DNA from: Rhizophagus irregularis
Taxonomy: Eukaryota; Glomeromycota; Glomeromycetes; Glomerales; Glomeraceae
DNA length: 64,000 nucleotides
Reading direction: 5' to 3'
Assembly: GCF_026210795.1 (NCBI RefSeq)
Contig: NC_089454.1
Coordinates: forward strand, 310,001-374,000
The translations under genes were made by a program, and so were the position numbers. Of the stretch, positions 11,511 to 24,293 are shown piece after piece; position 1 is the stretch's first letter; each line of letters opens with the position of its first letter. The notes under the pieces are model-generated. The model did not search any database. It worked only from the letters and a program-made list of their open reading frames with translations, and had not been told where the DNA came from.

Positions 11511-14500
11511 ATGTTCAATAGAACCCTATTTTTATCCAAAAGATATGAAGTTTGTATTCAAAACAAAATGTTAATAATTAATGTGATGATCAACTAAACT
11601 AATTTCGAAAATTATAATACGAAAAAAAAGTTGTCTCATATTAGGTCAACATTATTATCAAAGAGATCAACACCATCTCATTTTAGGAACATGGCATCGG
11701 TGGTTAATCGACCCCCTGAAAAAGATTGTACTGACATTACTCCTCCTTACACAAAATTAACTCAAAATTTGGCTTTTGTTCAACAAAAGATACTTAAAGA
11801 TAAACCTTTAAGTTTAGCGGAAAAGATACTATATTCTCATTTATATGATCCTCGTGAATATGATGGTGGAATTGTTAGAGGGGAAACTTATTTAAAATTG
11901 AAACCTGGTAAAAAGTTTTTATTTCTTTATTAAAAGTTTTTTCCAAAAAATTCACGTGACTTTATGATGGATTAGATCGTGTTGCTATGCAAGATGCTTC
12001 AGCACAAATGGCAATTCTGCAATTTATGCTTGCCGGAATGCCAACAACTGCCGTCCCAGCATCAATTCATTGTGATCATTTAATTGAGGCGTTCCAAGGA
12101 GCTAATAAAGATGTCAAGGTATTGACAATTTTAAAATTAAATTATTTATCTGTTATTTCTAGTTCTTTTATTTTATACTATCGTTAGGCTGCAGAAATTT
12201 CCAATAAAGAGATCTTTGATTTCTTACAAAGTGCAGCTGAAAAATATGGTATAGCATTTTGGAAACCGGGAAGTGGTATTATTCATCAAATTGTATTAGA
12301 GAATTATGCGGCACCTGGTGGACTTATGCTTGGAACCGGTTGGTTGATTTTTTAATTTTATGATTTTTAATTTATATAAATTCTAAACGATTTCATGTTC
12401 TTAAAGATAGTCACACACCGAATGCTGGAGGCTTAGGTATGGTTGCGATAGGAGTTGGTGGTGCTGATGCTGTTGATGCAATGGCAGATATTCCATGGGA
12501 AATTAAGGCTCCAAAGATCATTGGTATTAAATTGAATGGAAGTTTATCCAAATGGTCAAGTCCGAAAGATGTTATTTTAAATCTGGCCGGAAAGTTGACC
12601 GTTCGAGTAAGTATCAAGATGCGAGATTTTGAGCAGAATTACTTTTTGAATTATGGTTTAATATGTTGACTGATTATAGGGAGGAACAGGTCATGTTCTT
12701 GAATACTTTGGACCAGGAGTTGACACATTATCATGCACTGGAATGGCTACTATATCTAATATGGGAGCTGAAGTAAATATTCATGTATTCTTTATTCCTG
12801 TAACCAAAGTAGTTCTTATTCATATATAAATTTAAATAGGTTGGTGCGACAACTACTGTGTTTCCATTTAGCAATAGCATGTATTCATATTTAACGGAAA
12901 CACGAAGACACACAGTTGCGGAAGAAGCATTAAAAAATGCTTCATACCTTAAAGCTGATAGCAATGTACATTACGATCAATATATAGAATTGAACTTATC
13001 AGAAATTGAACCTCATATTAATGGACCCTTTACTCCGGATTTATCAACTCCGATAAGCAAATTTGCTGAAGTTGTTGCAAAGAATGGATGGAAGGATGAA
13101 GTTAAAGCTGGTTTGATTGGAAGTTGTACCAATAGTAGTTATCAAGTAAGTATTTGATCTAGCTTTTTAATCGATTTTGAACTTTTTTCTTAATATGTTA
13201 ATATAATATAGGATATGAGTCGTGTTGTTTCATTAGCCAGTCAGGCATTGGATAAAGGAATACAGCCAAAAGGAAAATTTTTTATAACACCTGGAAGTGA
13301 ACAAATAAGGGCTACAATGGAAAGAGATGGTCAAACTGAAATATTAGAACAAGTTGGTGGTAAAATTTTAGCAAATGCTTGTGGTCCTTGTATTGGTCAA
13401 GTAATTATGAATTTATAATTGGTTTATTTATCTTTCTTATACAGAGAAAAGATTTTCTTAATGTAAAGGATTTTCTTTTTTTATTAAGTGGAAAAGAACC
13501 GATATTAAAGAAAATGAAGAAAATGCTATTCTCACTTCGTTTAACCGTAATTTTAGGAACAGAAATGATAATAATCCTAATACAATGAATTTCCTGGCAT
13601 CTCCTGAGGTAAATTATATTCTAAATGATCTATTCTTCCTCTATATTTATTAAAAAAAAAAAATCTATTTATTACTTATAGATTGTCACAACTATGATAT
13701 TTGCTGGAAAATTATCATTTAATCCCATGACTGACGCTCTAATAGATAAAGATGGTGAACCATTTAAATTTCAAAGTCCACACGGCGATGAATTACCACA
13801 TCAGGGGTTTGCAGATGGTTCGTTTAAAATGTTTTAACATTATTTATTGAAACCTGTTGAATCACAATTAAATTACATGTTTATATAGGCAACGAAGACT
13901 TAGAACCGATAATTACAGTTGGTAATTCATCAACGAAAATTACTATACCAGAAAATTCTAGTAGACTTCAAAAATTAGAACCATTTTCCCCATGGCATGG
14001 AAATGAATTTAAGGAATTGAAGGTATTAGTTAAAGTTAAAGGAAAATGTACAACAGATCACATATCAGCAGCTGGACCTTGGTTAAAATATAAAGGACAT
14101 CTAGAAAATATATCAAACAACACTTTAATTGGAGCTTTAAATGCTGATAATGAAAAAATTAATGTTGTAAAAAATGATTTGACTGGAAAGGTAAATGTTT
14201 GTGAATTTGGAATTGGTGTAAATTAAATTTGGATAAACAAAAAACATTTATAATTTGTTTTAATATAGGATGGAAATATACCAGAAGTTGCACGATATTA
14301 TAAAGAAAATAATGTTCCATGGATAATCGTAGCGGATGTAAGTTTATATATATCTTTATAATGTTTCATTTAAGAGAAATAACATATAATTTAATAATTC
14401 TCTCTTATAGCATAATTATGGGGAAGGATCAGCAAGAGAGCATGCCGCTTTACAAGTTAGATACTTGGGTTGTCCATTAATAATTTCCAAATCATTTGCA

Positions 14501-14770
14501 CGTATTCATGAAACAAATTTAAAGAAACAAGGAGTATTACCTTTGGTATTTAAAGATGAAAAAGATTATGAATTATTTTCTGGAGGAGATATAATCGAAA
14601 CTGTTGGGGTTGTTGGATTGGAACCTGGTAAAGACGTTATTATTAGGGTTAAAAAGCATGAAACTGATAAAGAATTTGAAGTTGTGACTAAGCACACGAT
14701 GTCAAAGGATCAAATTGAATGGTTTAAAATGGGAAGTGCTTTAAATCTTATTGCTAATCAACGATTTTGA
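11511..14770 (+). CDS. Mitochondrial aconitate hydratase, Aco2-type
   Basis: Predicted 794 aa from 13 exons: 11511-11549, 11631-11907, 11976-12118, 12188-12338, 12407-12606, 12680-12772, 12840-13145, 13212-13400, 13489-13608, 13682-13817, 13889-14190, 14269-14337 and 14411-14770. All joins keep phase. The enzyme interconverts citrate and isocitrate using a 4Fe-4S cluster. The three ligand cysteines are visible in LIGSCTNSS (about residue 397) and NACGPCIGQ (about 460 and 463). Other signatures are [20 protein letters not shown] and GEGSARE. The first exon supplies [13 protein letters not shown], joined to an Arg/Ser-rich stretch, a good mitochondrial presequence; starting at the Met at 11691 would lose it. 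[19 protein letters not shown] and [12 protein letters not shown] resemble the fungal AcoB/Aco2 branch, whose yeast member acts on homocitrate in lysine synthesis. That role is inferred. Confidence 0.93.
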
Positions 14771-15079
14771 TTTAAATTCTATAATTTAAATTAATGAGTT
14801 ATAATCTGCATGCACATCTTAATGATCTTAATGAAATTTATGTGATCTCTCTCAAATTTGTAATTAAACTCATATATTAACCTTATGCCCTCTTTTAACA
14901 TAATTTTCATATTTGTTATGGATAAATGATCGTATATGTAATTTTCTACCTAAATTCTAACCACCTTATTTAAGCTTTTGTGCACCTCATAAATATATTT
15001 TAAATTATGAAATTGTTATGATTTTGACCAAGTTAATAAAATTATGTTATATTTTATTTAGATTTAATAACTGCTACTA
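14771..15079. other. 3' flank of aconitase gene
   Basis: AT-rich, probably holding the 3' UTR and polyadenylation region of the aconitase gene. No other structure was seen. Confidence 0.45.
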
Positions 15080-15252
15080 CAGTCAGACCTCCATAATTGC
15101 ACACCCCTTGTGACCATATGCATAATTTTCAAAATAGTGCATTTAAAGTAATTAGAGATCATATAAGCTTGGGACCGAACCAGAGGGTGCATTTAGAGAG
15201 GGTATACATAGTGGGTGCATTTATGGAGAGTGCAATTATAGAGGTCTGACTG
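15080..15252. mobile_element. pogo-type MITE with TA duplication
   Basis: A 173-bp element with ends CAGTCAGACCTCCATAATTG and CAATTATAGAGGTCTGACTG. The roughly 23-bp terminal inverted repeats differ at one position. It is flanked by TA on both sides (15078-15079 and 15253-15254). CAGTCAGACCTC with TA insertion is the classic pogo/Tigger terminus. A second internal inverted motif, GTGCATTTA, occurs three times. There is no coding capacity. A pogo-type transposase relic lies 1 kb downstream. Confidence 0.88.
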
Positions 15253-16129
15253 TATTCATAGCAAAACTTTTATGTACGGGAAGTTTGGAATGCAACAGCA
15301 AGGGAAATCTATTAGATTCAGAACAACTGGAAGGGTTAGAAAAGCAATATTTAATCCTAAATAAGATCCCCTTAGGCTCTCTCTTTTAGTAAGTTATACT
15401 TTAAGTCAAGGAAATAAAAACTGTAAGTAAGAGTAGTTCTACCTGAAAGGGTAACTATTAATTAACACTTTTGCAAAAAAAAAGTCAAAATCAACCTATT
15501 ACATTTAAATTATTATAATAAGTTTATAAATTTCTTTAATATATAAATTAATTAATAATTATTCTATATAGATAAAATAATATAATTATATTTTTTTAAA
15601 AGATTAATTGGTTATCAAAATTAAATAATAATTTTTTAGTCAAAAAAATTAAAATTAAATATGTATAATTAGCAATAATTAAATACAATCAAGCGAACTT
15701 CCAGTTCAACGCTTTTAGAAATAAAAGTTCAGTATATGGAAGGTGTTTGATAAATCAAATTTTTTTTATATACAGGTAAAAATAAAAATTCATGTGATTT
15801 TTCATATAGTATTCACGGTATAAAATTTTTATTATGTAAAAAAAAATTACATTGATATAAAATATTTAAAAAATTATATTACTAATAAAATGTAAATGTT
15901 CATAATAAAATGTTATATTATTAATTATTATAATATTAAGTCATGCACGATCCATCATATGTTTAACCAACTGTAATCTAATACTGATTGATTTTATTGA
16001 TGAAACAAATAATTTGTTTCTTAATATATTTCTATTATTAAATCCCATAATAAAAGTATCAGATAGATTATCAAGAAAATAAAGATAATACTTTGTCTGA
16101 TGATGCTAATGCTTTTGAAGTGGATATTT
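15253..16129. other. Intergenic, no gene seen
   Basis: AT-rich. No open frame with recognisable content was found on either strand. Confidence 0.45.
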
Positions 16130-17000
16130 TAGGTTGTAGAATTAATTCTTCTTCTTCAAGATCTATTTCATTTGGTTTTACTATATTTACAATTCTCTCT
16201 CATAATTATCATCATCATCAATTAAGATAAATTTCTTAGCACTCATTCATTAATCCACTAAAAATAAAATTACTAAAATTACTATATTAATTCAATAATT
16301 TTTGGATCTTTTCTATTTCATTCAGGTTATCATCATTTTGTTTTTTATCAAAAGGTAATGGTAAAGGCGAAGATGAAGGTGAAGGTGAAATTGGCAACAT
16401 CCAGTTTTTGATCAGCAATTATGAATAGTTTAACTTGTTACAACTTCTCAAGTTTTTGCTCAAAATGAAATAGAGTCACTTTAGGAACTGGTATATTTAA
16501 CTTCATATTATTATCATAAACTTTAATTCTATTTTTTGAGTCTTTTGCAATATTATGCCTAAGATTAATAAATTATTAGAATATGTGCTATTAATTTTAT
16601 AATTTAATTTTATAATAAATCATTACAAACCTTGAATGAATTAATAATGCCGGCTAACGTCAGCAAGTTCAGATTACTAACAGAATGAACTGGTGTATTG
16701 TCTATCAAGAAAAGGATTTTTCTATTTTGCCTTTTTATTCTTTGATTTAAAAGTTCTAAATATTTATTCCAAATAAACGTTTATATCCAGGCACTTTTAT
16801 TTCAATAATAATCCACAAGAAGCTTTGATTTATCAATTTCTTTTAAATCTCTTAGCGTTTGATATTTATAAATAAAAAGTACATGCTGGAAGTTTAATTG
16901 AACCAGTTGCATTAAATGTTAATAAAAGTGTAATACTATTTTTCAATTTTTTTGTTTCAGAAAGAAGACCAATATATAATATTTTAAAAGATTCTAAATA
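16130..17000 (-). pseudogene. pogo/Tigger (DDE_1) transposase relic
   Basis: On the minus strand, translation around 16850-16980 reads SETKKLKNSITLLLTFNATG followed by SIKLPACTFYL, the DDE_1 block where the family has KerlTvlLcaNatG. Around 16630-16730 it reads RKILFLIDNTPVH, the block with the second catalytic Asp of pogo-type transposases. Stops and frameshifts separate the blocks (a TAA follows ACTFYL). A further open piece at 16440-16570 reads KLNIPVPKVTLFHFEQKLEK. No start or intact frame exists. Not listed as a large ORF because of the breaks. Confidence 0.7.
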
Positions 17001-17662
17001 AATTAAATAAATAAAATATTTTTATATATTTATCATAATTACTTTTTAAAATCTACATATCGTACATAGCAATTTACCATTCCATTTTTTTCATGTGGCC
17101 TTATATAATTATATTAAGTTATGCAAATAAAAGAAAATGTTTATCAAAAAATTATACTAGGACTTAAAGTAATTCATGAATCAAATTTATAATATATATA
17201 TATAAGTTTCAAATGTTCAACTACAAATATGTATATGTTTTACATCAAAATCAGTAGTAACAATATTAACACTATTTTCTTGGATTCATTTATTGTCAAT
17301 AGCTAGTTAGCGTTTGATCATTGAATTTCTCAATTATGCTATTGTTCAAATTCTTATTCTTAATAATATAAGCATATGGGCTGATTTGAATCCGATCACA
17401 TAGTAAATTTGGGTGATAAGATCAGGTGTAACGTGATACTATTATGCATATAAGCTGCATATCATAGTAAAAATTTGTGACTTTATCATGAAGAACCAAT
17501 CTTCGTTAAATCAAAACAACTGTAATCGCGAGTTGCAAATTGGTTTCAGATTGGTTTTTGCTGCATCGCAAAGAGTTAGGAAAAAACTTTTAAAAAGTTT
17601 TTCGCTATAAAGTTAGTTTTGCTTGTAATAATAAAATATTTTTACGCGTATTCTGTATTAAA
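17001..17662. other. 5' flank of the DDE-like gene
   Basis: No gene was recognised. The last 200 bases before 17663 presumably hold the promoter of the following gene. Confidence 0.4.
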
Positions 17663-20600
17663 ATGGCGTATGTGTTAGGGTCAAGTCAAGAAAATAACCG
17701 AAGTAACCAAAGTGAAACGCTATTTTTTATAAACGGTACTTTTTTTCTTTAATTATAATTAAACTTGGGATTATATAGTTAATATATTACCAAATACTTT
17801 CTAATAAAATATTATTTAGATGGCTATTCTATGAGAAATTTTTCTTATCAATATCCTGCAAGTCCTTTTATAACATCACAATACATATCAGGAAACCGAC
17901 CCTTTTATTTTTGGTATAAAGTAGTGTCTTTAGGATATTATCCAACACCAGTTAAACTTACACAAAAAAATTCTAAAGATTGTATTCAATATCAAATACC
18001 TGATAACTATAGTGTTGAAACTGAAGTTTCTAAAATAAAGATCCGTTGTGAAACAAAGTATCAACCAAATGGAAAAGTAAGGTTTACAATTGTGTGGAAA
18101 GAAAATAGATCAGAGTGGAGTATATACAGTGATCGCTCTGCAACTAGTGTTGTTAATGCGTTCTTAAAGGTATTATTATTATTTTTTTTTCAAAACTGAA
18201 CTTTTAATAATTATTTTTATTGATCTTATTAATTATACAGAAAAATAATCGCCCAAATTCTAATTTATCGGGAGTATACATTTTTGGGTTTGATATTGGA
18301 CGATTGCATGAATGTCGCTTAGAAACAATGGGTGCTCCTATTACATTAGTTAACAAAAGAAAAAGGCCTCTAACAACGATTCAAACCATCTCAGGGCAAA
18401 ATAAAAGATTTGCATCTTTAGGCAGAGAATCTGGAAAGGCAATTAGATCTTTGATTAAAAAACATCAATTGACTGATGAAACTAATCAACCAATTATTCA
18501 TATTCATAAAATTGAATTGGATTTTAATGGCGAAAGTATTATTTTAACTTACAATCTACCTGATAATAAAAATGAACTTACAAAAATAGATGCTATTGTT
18601 AGAGCTTGTGATGAATCATTGTTAGCACGTGATGGATATCGGCGGCTTGCTGCAGTTGAAGCATTTCTTATACGTGAATATTTGATAGCTAATCGTAGGG
18701 TTGAAATTACAAATCTTATTAATAAAGATCTTAGAATTGGAACATTTAACATCAATAAAAGTGATAATGATCTGTTAAATCATTTAGAATCTGATGATGG
18801 TATAATAGTTGATGAGGCAGAAATTGGAAATGGTACATACAGGTCAATTTACACGATTTTACAAACTTTAATACCATTATGGAAAGAATCATCTCCTGCA
18901 ATCATTAATTCTGGTGATACACTTAAACTTAAGTTTGGTGGAGATGGTCGCAATGTTGGTCGTAAGCAAAGCCATGTAATGATGACGATTTGTCTTTTAA
19001 ATGAAGGAGAAGAAGTCTTAAAACCGGAACATCAATACTGGTAATAAATTTATTGTGATTTAATAACCAAAAATTAATTTAAATTATTAAATTTTTTTTT
19101 TTTTAGCATTTGTCTTTATGTTGGACGAGAAAAATATGATGACCTTGCTAAGATAGGAAAATTATTTCAACATCAGCTTCTTGATCTCCAAAATAACGGA
19201 ATATATAATAAAGATGGGAATCATTGGCCAGTGGAATTGTTTTTTTCTGGTGACTGGAAGTTTATGTATATAATAATGGGATTGAACGCCCCAAATTTGA
19301 AGTATTTTTGTTTATATTGTAACTGTCAATCTGAGTTACGCTGGGATATGGATCAAAATTTTGAAAATTCAGGAAATCATGCCTGTAATGTTAAAGGTTT
19401 TTTTTTCATGATTATTTTATTACCAATTAATTAAAACTATGAATATTTACTAATAATTAGGTGAAAATAGAAAACCAGCATTATTTCCTGCAATAAATCA
19501 AGAAAATTATATTCCTGACGAATTACATCTACTTTTGCGCATTGTTGATGTTTTGATGGAATGCTTTTTTAATGATGTAATTAAAAAAAAAGAGTTTGAA
19601 AAAAAAATTAAATTAGAGATTGAACAAGCAATGCAAAACATTAAAGTTCATTTTGAGTTTTTCAAGTCAAGATCTACTAGTGGAAAGTGGGATTGGACTT
19701 CTTTAATGGGTCCTGATAAAAAGAAAGTATTGGAACATTTTCCAATTTCTCAATTTATTTCTGGCACTTGTGAACAAGAAATTGAAAAACTATGGAAGGA
19801 ATTTCTCCGGCTTTATAAAGTTTTAAGAAAACCTTTTCTTTCAGACCAAGAAATTGATGCGTTTGAAATTGATGCCAAACAATGGATCCGTACTTTTTAT
19901 TGTGCAACCGAAGGACGTCCCAATTCAATATCACATAAACCTGGATTATATCGCAAACAAGACGTAACCCCTTATATGCATGTTTTCGCACAACACATGC
20001 ATCAATTTATGCGCCAATTAAAGATGAAAAACTTATTATTACGATATTTTTCTACTTCTAGTATTGAAAGAAAAAATCACGATCAGGTAATTTGTAAATT
20101 TATTTAAAAAGGATATTTTATTACATATATTAATATTAATAGACCTTTTAATTAGGTTCGGTTATTTTTTGGTGGTACCACTATGGGTGGTGGAACTGAA
20201 AAAAAATTGGTAGTATATAATATTATGTCTTTTGAAAATCGTCAACTTTATTACTTAGTTAACAAAACTCCCAAAGAAATTAATGCTAGGAATATTGATT
20301 CTAACAAAAAAGTAAATTAAAATATCATACATAGTGCTTTTGATCTAAGAATAATTGTTGAAGAGGAGAGCGTGATAAAATAATTCTATATTGTGATTGA
20401 TTATTTTTGGTAGTAGGCGTTGTAATATGACTTTCAGATTCTTGTAATTTTTTTTCGTCATTTCTAATAAAAAGTAATAAATACTTTAATTCATATAAAT
20501 TTTGCACATAAAATTTAAAAACTTACTCGTTTACAAATTCTCCCGAATCTGTTGTAAAAGTGCAAGTGACAACACCACATTGAAATGTCCGGTTGTTTTC

Positions 20601-21304
20601 AACTAATTTGGTCTGTGTCCAACTAAAAGTAACCTCATGACTTTCCTCATAATTCACAAATAGTACATATCCGGTTGTTTTTGTTATTGGATCCTGTCGA
20701 CAACTCCAATGTTCATAATTCAAAATTTGTTTCAACCTTTGTTCCCCCACCTCACCTTTAAACGTGCAATGATATTTTCGTAATACTGTATTGTATCTAA
20801 ATGAAGGTTCACTTTGAAATAAGTAAACAAAGACATTTTCAGGGAAAACATTTATTAAAACCCGTTTAGTTCCCACAGAATGTCTATTGAAACCAAGACG
20901 CTTTTTAATGAGAATTATAAATGCATCCTGGTAAGATATAAGTTGTTCAAAAGAAGGCCGAAGTAGTAAATGGAAGTGTGGTATAGTTTTGTTGTTTCGG
21001 TGTTTAGTTCTTTCATGAGTCAAAAGTAGTTTTCGTGAAATAAAAGTCTCTTGGCAAAGGCAACACCTGAGCGTCATATCAAGTTTAAAAACGCGTTAGT
21101 TGCAAAACACGGTCTAATCTTTATCAGATTTTGATGGGTGACAAAGTTTTTATTGGTTGCCATGGTTATCACAAATTATTCACAAAATGTCACGTTGATG
21201 ATAAAATCGAATGGAGTCAAATCGGCCCATATGGTTATTGTGAAATAATACCGCTAGTTGAAATACAAGATATGCGTCATCATAGCCGAATATTTAGATT
21301 ATAA
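17663..21304 (+). CDS. Transposase-derived (DDE-like) protein of a Rhizophagus-type family
   Basis: Predicted 823 aa from seven exons: 17663-17735, 17820-18169, 18241-19040, 19107-19396, 19461-20086, 20156-20311 and 21128-21304. All joins are GT-AG and in phase. The N-terminal 150 residues (FWYKVVSLGYYPTPVKL, then LSGVYIFGFDIGRLHECR) are faintly like FYR-N/FYR-C modules. The central part has KLKFGGDGRNVG, then ELFFSGDWKFMYIIMGLN followed by FCLYCNC, then a HLLLRIVDVL helix and SSIERKNHDQ. The ordered D, D (with CxxC) and E suggest an RNase H-fold transposase core. The frame is long and unbroken, so it may be a young transposon gene or a domesticated one. No flanking inverted repeats were found. 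If the sixth exon is not spliced at 20312, the protein ends three codons later at 20320. The last exon (MGDKVFIGCHGYHKLF) is supported by phase only. Confidence 0.7.
20325..21077 (-). CDS. C2H2 zinc-finger protein, nested antisense in an intron
   Basis: Predicted 229 aa from two exons, 20527-21077 and 20325-20463, GT-AG and in phase, starting at MTLRCCLCQETF. A single C2H2 finger opens the protein (CCLCQETFISRKLLLTHERTKH). The remaining region has a globular look (FPENVFVYLFQSEPSFRYNT, TGYVLFVNYEESHEVTFSWT) and matches no family I know. The whole gene sits within the 816-bp last intron (20312-21127) proposed for the plus-strand gene. Its stop lies 4 bp from that gene's alternative stop, so the transcripts would be antisense to one another. 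It could be a second gene of the same mobile unit or an independent insertion. Confidence 0.65.
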
Positions 21305-21696
21305 GATAAATCCTTTTTGAGATTTTATTGTTAAGATTTTGATAGATACCTTTTTATATATATTATTTTCTTATCACGTGATATAAATCAGTTGCCGATT
21401 TGCGTCAGATGATACTGGCCTACATTATCAGCAGCCATTATTTGATTCACGTTAGCTGTCAGCTGATGCAAATCATTGTATTTACGCTATGAAGCTAATT
21501 TATTTGAATATAGTTCAGTAATTAAATATAGCTCTTGTGTATAATTATTAATTTACAACCACAAATACTTATAACAAATTTTTAGGAAGATCAATGTAAT
21601 TTAGTCAGGTTAGAAGGGATTGCATTGTTTTATTATGATCATGATATAGTTAATAAAATATTAGACAATAATAAAGAGCAATTTTTGTCATAATTG

Positions 21697-21780
21697 TCAA
21701 AAAAATCATTTTCAAAATTTATTCAATTCTTTGGAATTACTCAAGATCCAAATAATTTAAATTATATAATTGTAACGAGT
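21697..21780 (+). pseudogene. Protein kinase domain relic
   Basis: Twenty-eight codons read SKKSFSKFIQFFGITQDP followed by NNLNYIIVTS. This matches the alpha-C to beta-5 segment of the TKL-like kinases that are hugely expanded in Rhizophagus (pattern FYGISQDP...YIMVL). A TAA directly precedes it and there is no kinase sequence on either side. An isolated fragment. Confidence 0.5.
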
Positions 21781-21783
21781 ACC

Positions 21784-21885
21784 AGCTGCTTCAAATCATC
21801 TGTTTCTTGTTCTAAAATTTTCCTTTTATGCTTCAAAAGCTTATTTTTTTCTAACAAGTAGATTTGATCAACTTTTAAGTTTGGG
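21784..21885 (-). other. Open coiled-coil fragment
   Basis: The minus strand reads NLKVDQIYLLEKNKLLKHKR followed by KILEQETDDLKQL, a strongly heptad-like pattern. No start or flanking exon was identified. It may be a relic or a single exon. Confidence 0.3.
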
Positions 21886-22550
21886 CTCCAGATCTATATA
21901 AATCCTTTCATTTTTTAAAAAAAGTGATACTTTATTATTTAAATTAATATTAAAACTTGAATTTATTAGAAGAGTTTAAATACAAATGGCTGTATCCCAA
22001 AAGGTGTTTTATATTAAATAATTTTTTAAATAAAGAATTTTGTTAGTTTAAATTATATGTAAATATTATATAAATGAGTAATAAATAATAACTAATAAGC
22101 GAAGTATAAAGCCCTTAACGATAATGCATTGTTAATTAAACAAATAAAACTATATTTGTTTAAAAGCTATTAATACTTATTACATTACTTTATTATTAAA
22201 GTTGTTATTTACTATTATTTATTAATTATTACTATCTACTAAAATATTAAAAATGTTAATATTATTATTAATTGAATTATTCAAATATTAAATGCAAGCA
22301 AAATTAATTTTAAAATTCGATTTCAAAACTTGCATAGTCAATATCCTTTACGCCTAACTTTAAAATAAATGAATATACTGTATCATGTTAATATTTTCAC
22401 AGATAAAAGTGTCATAATGGTATTAATTAAGCAGTATGTTTTAGAAACAAATTATCTCCAGCAAAATATTATCAATTATCAATGAGTTTACTTTACTATA
22501 ATAATTTCTATCTAATAGCAAGTATAAAACGGTCAAATATATAAACTAAA

Positions 22551-23356
22551 TTAGTTATACTTCTTTTTTGAACGCTTTTTTCTTGAACTCTTCTTTTTTT
22601 TCTCTTTCATGTATTTCTTTTCGAGAGGGATAAGATAATGCAAATTACCTGAGAGAAAATAAATAGTTATAAAAAATAAAAATTTTAAAATGAACAAATT
22701 TTGCACATACCATAATCAACTTCAACAATCTTTTTTTCAATACAGTCTACGATCCATTGCGCACATTTAATCTCAAGTCCATTTGTCACTCTTTTCACTC
22801 CTTTGAGGTAATTCTCATAAAAAAATAATGAATTTGTCATAAAATCCAAATTAAATACACGACTGAAGCAGTCCAGAAAAAGTAATCCATAGTAAAGTTT
22901 CCTAATAATGATGATATGATCGAAGCCATAATCTATAACTTCCTCAACATTACCGATAAGTTTTTCTTTTATATAACTGATATAGTCTTCTTGATCTTTA
23001 TCGTGGATCTCAAATTCAAGTGAATTTGCAATATAGCACCGGTTAGAATTTATAAATTTATCAACTACAATTGGCAGAAAATTGCGATGCTCTTGTACTC
23101 TATCGTTTTCATCATTTAATAACACTTGAGATACAGATGCATCTTCTGCATTTTTCCATTTCTTAGGTTGATCATTTGGAAGTACAAGGTGGCACGCTTT
23201 TCTTTCCGCTTGTGCAAAGCCATCAGGAGTATTAATAATGACAAGTACACATAATGAAGCAACGTAATTTTTTATTTGATCTATTTAAATCAGGTTAAAT
23301 TCTCTTTTCGCGCGTAGTAGGCATACAGTATAAAATAAACCTTTTTCCCAGCGCAT
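22551..23356 (-). CDS. Lineage-specific protein with basic C-terminal tail
   Basis: Predicted 227 aa from three exons: 23341-23356, 22711-23280 and 22551-22648, GT-AG and in phase. The first exon encodes only MRWEK. The central part reads HLVLPNDQPKKWKNAEDASV, EHRNFLPIVVDKFINSNRCY, VIDYGFDHIIIIRKLYYGLL and FLDCFSRVF. I recognise this as a repeated Rhizophagus family of unknown function. It ends in a lysine/arginine-rich tail (KKKSSRKKRSKKKYN), a plausible nuclear localisation signal. The very short first exon is the weakest part of the model; the second exon has no ATG before residue 103, so some upstream start is needed. No function can be given. Confidence 0.55.
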
Positions 23357-23444
23357 TTACGCAAGAGATTGCATATTAAAAAAAGTATATCTAAAAAACT
23401 TGATCCACCAATAAAATCTCTTAATAAAATTACTATGCCTAATC

Positions 23445-24293
23445 ATGTCCAGTTTATCATTGCTCAACTCTTCGGGAGTCATGCCTTTTTTGATCTTAAC
23501 CGCTGTTTTTTTGTTCATTGGTCCAGTGTTAATCATGGGGATTGCTACCATGTGGTCAAATCTCAAACAAAAAATTTCCGATGAACTTTCTGCACGTGTC
23601 ACTAGAATCGTCAATGATCTTAATACAAAAAATAATACACCGAAAATTGAAAACATCTTCAATAAACTTATCGCGGAAATTAATTCTAAAATCGCAAAAG
23701 AACTTACTGCACGTATTTCCGAAATTAATTCTACTTTCACTGCGGAGCTTGTGGGAAACAACAAATGAACTTAATAAGAAACTTACCAGAGAAATCGCTA
23801 AAATCAATTCACGTGATGCTGGCTACTTTTCTGAGGCGTAGAAAATTTTATCGATGATCAACGATATTGAAGAGGCAACATTTCATCTGAATTCAATTCG
23901 GTCAGGGCCTCTATTGAAGCTATCCAAAATGAAATGATCCAACGTTATGCAATTGCCCAAAGACTTCAGGTCGAATTTGATCAGCTGAGTGTGGCCAATC
24001 ATTCCTCTAGTAGCGAGAGTTCTTCTAGTCGATTATCTGATTCATCTCTTGAAGAAAACAGGAACCGTTTTAAGCGAGTTTTTAATTCGAATAGGGAGGG
24101 AGATAGTTTGGATTATATGTTTGAAACTGTGAGACGCGAAATTCGACAACTTACTGGAGAAAAGATTGGGAAGGGCACCGTGAAAAGTTTTTATTATAGT
24201 GAAGGGAGTCCAAAATATGACATAGTAATGTTAATTATGAGATGGGTAAATAATAAAGAATATAGTGATAGTGTAAATAATAATGCGGAGTAG
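23445..24293 (+). pseudogene. Broken copy of a coiled-coil / HTH-like repeat family
   Basis: Part 1 (23445-23768) has a hydrophobic segment (MPFLILTAVFLFIGPVLIMG) and heptad-rich repeats around IAEINSKIAKELTARISEIN. The protein continues in another frame (TNELNKKLTREIAKIN) to a TAG at about 23840, resumes after it (KILSMINDIEEATFHLNSIR), then shifts again. Part 3 (23934-24293) has a serine-rich linker and ends with REIRQLTGEKIGKGTVKSFY followed by MLIMRWVN. That end has the spacing of a lambda-repressor-like helix-turn-helix. Two frameshifts and one stop make this a pseudogene. Function unknown; the HTH call is inference. Confidence 0.6.

Larger units (their letters stand above)
21305..22550. 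other. Gene-poor spacer with protein relics
   Basis: AT-rich, with two short relics listed separately (21697-21780 and 21784-21885). The rest, 21900-22550, shows no gene or clear repeat. Confidence 0.45.
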
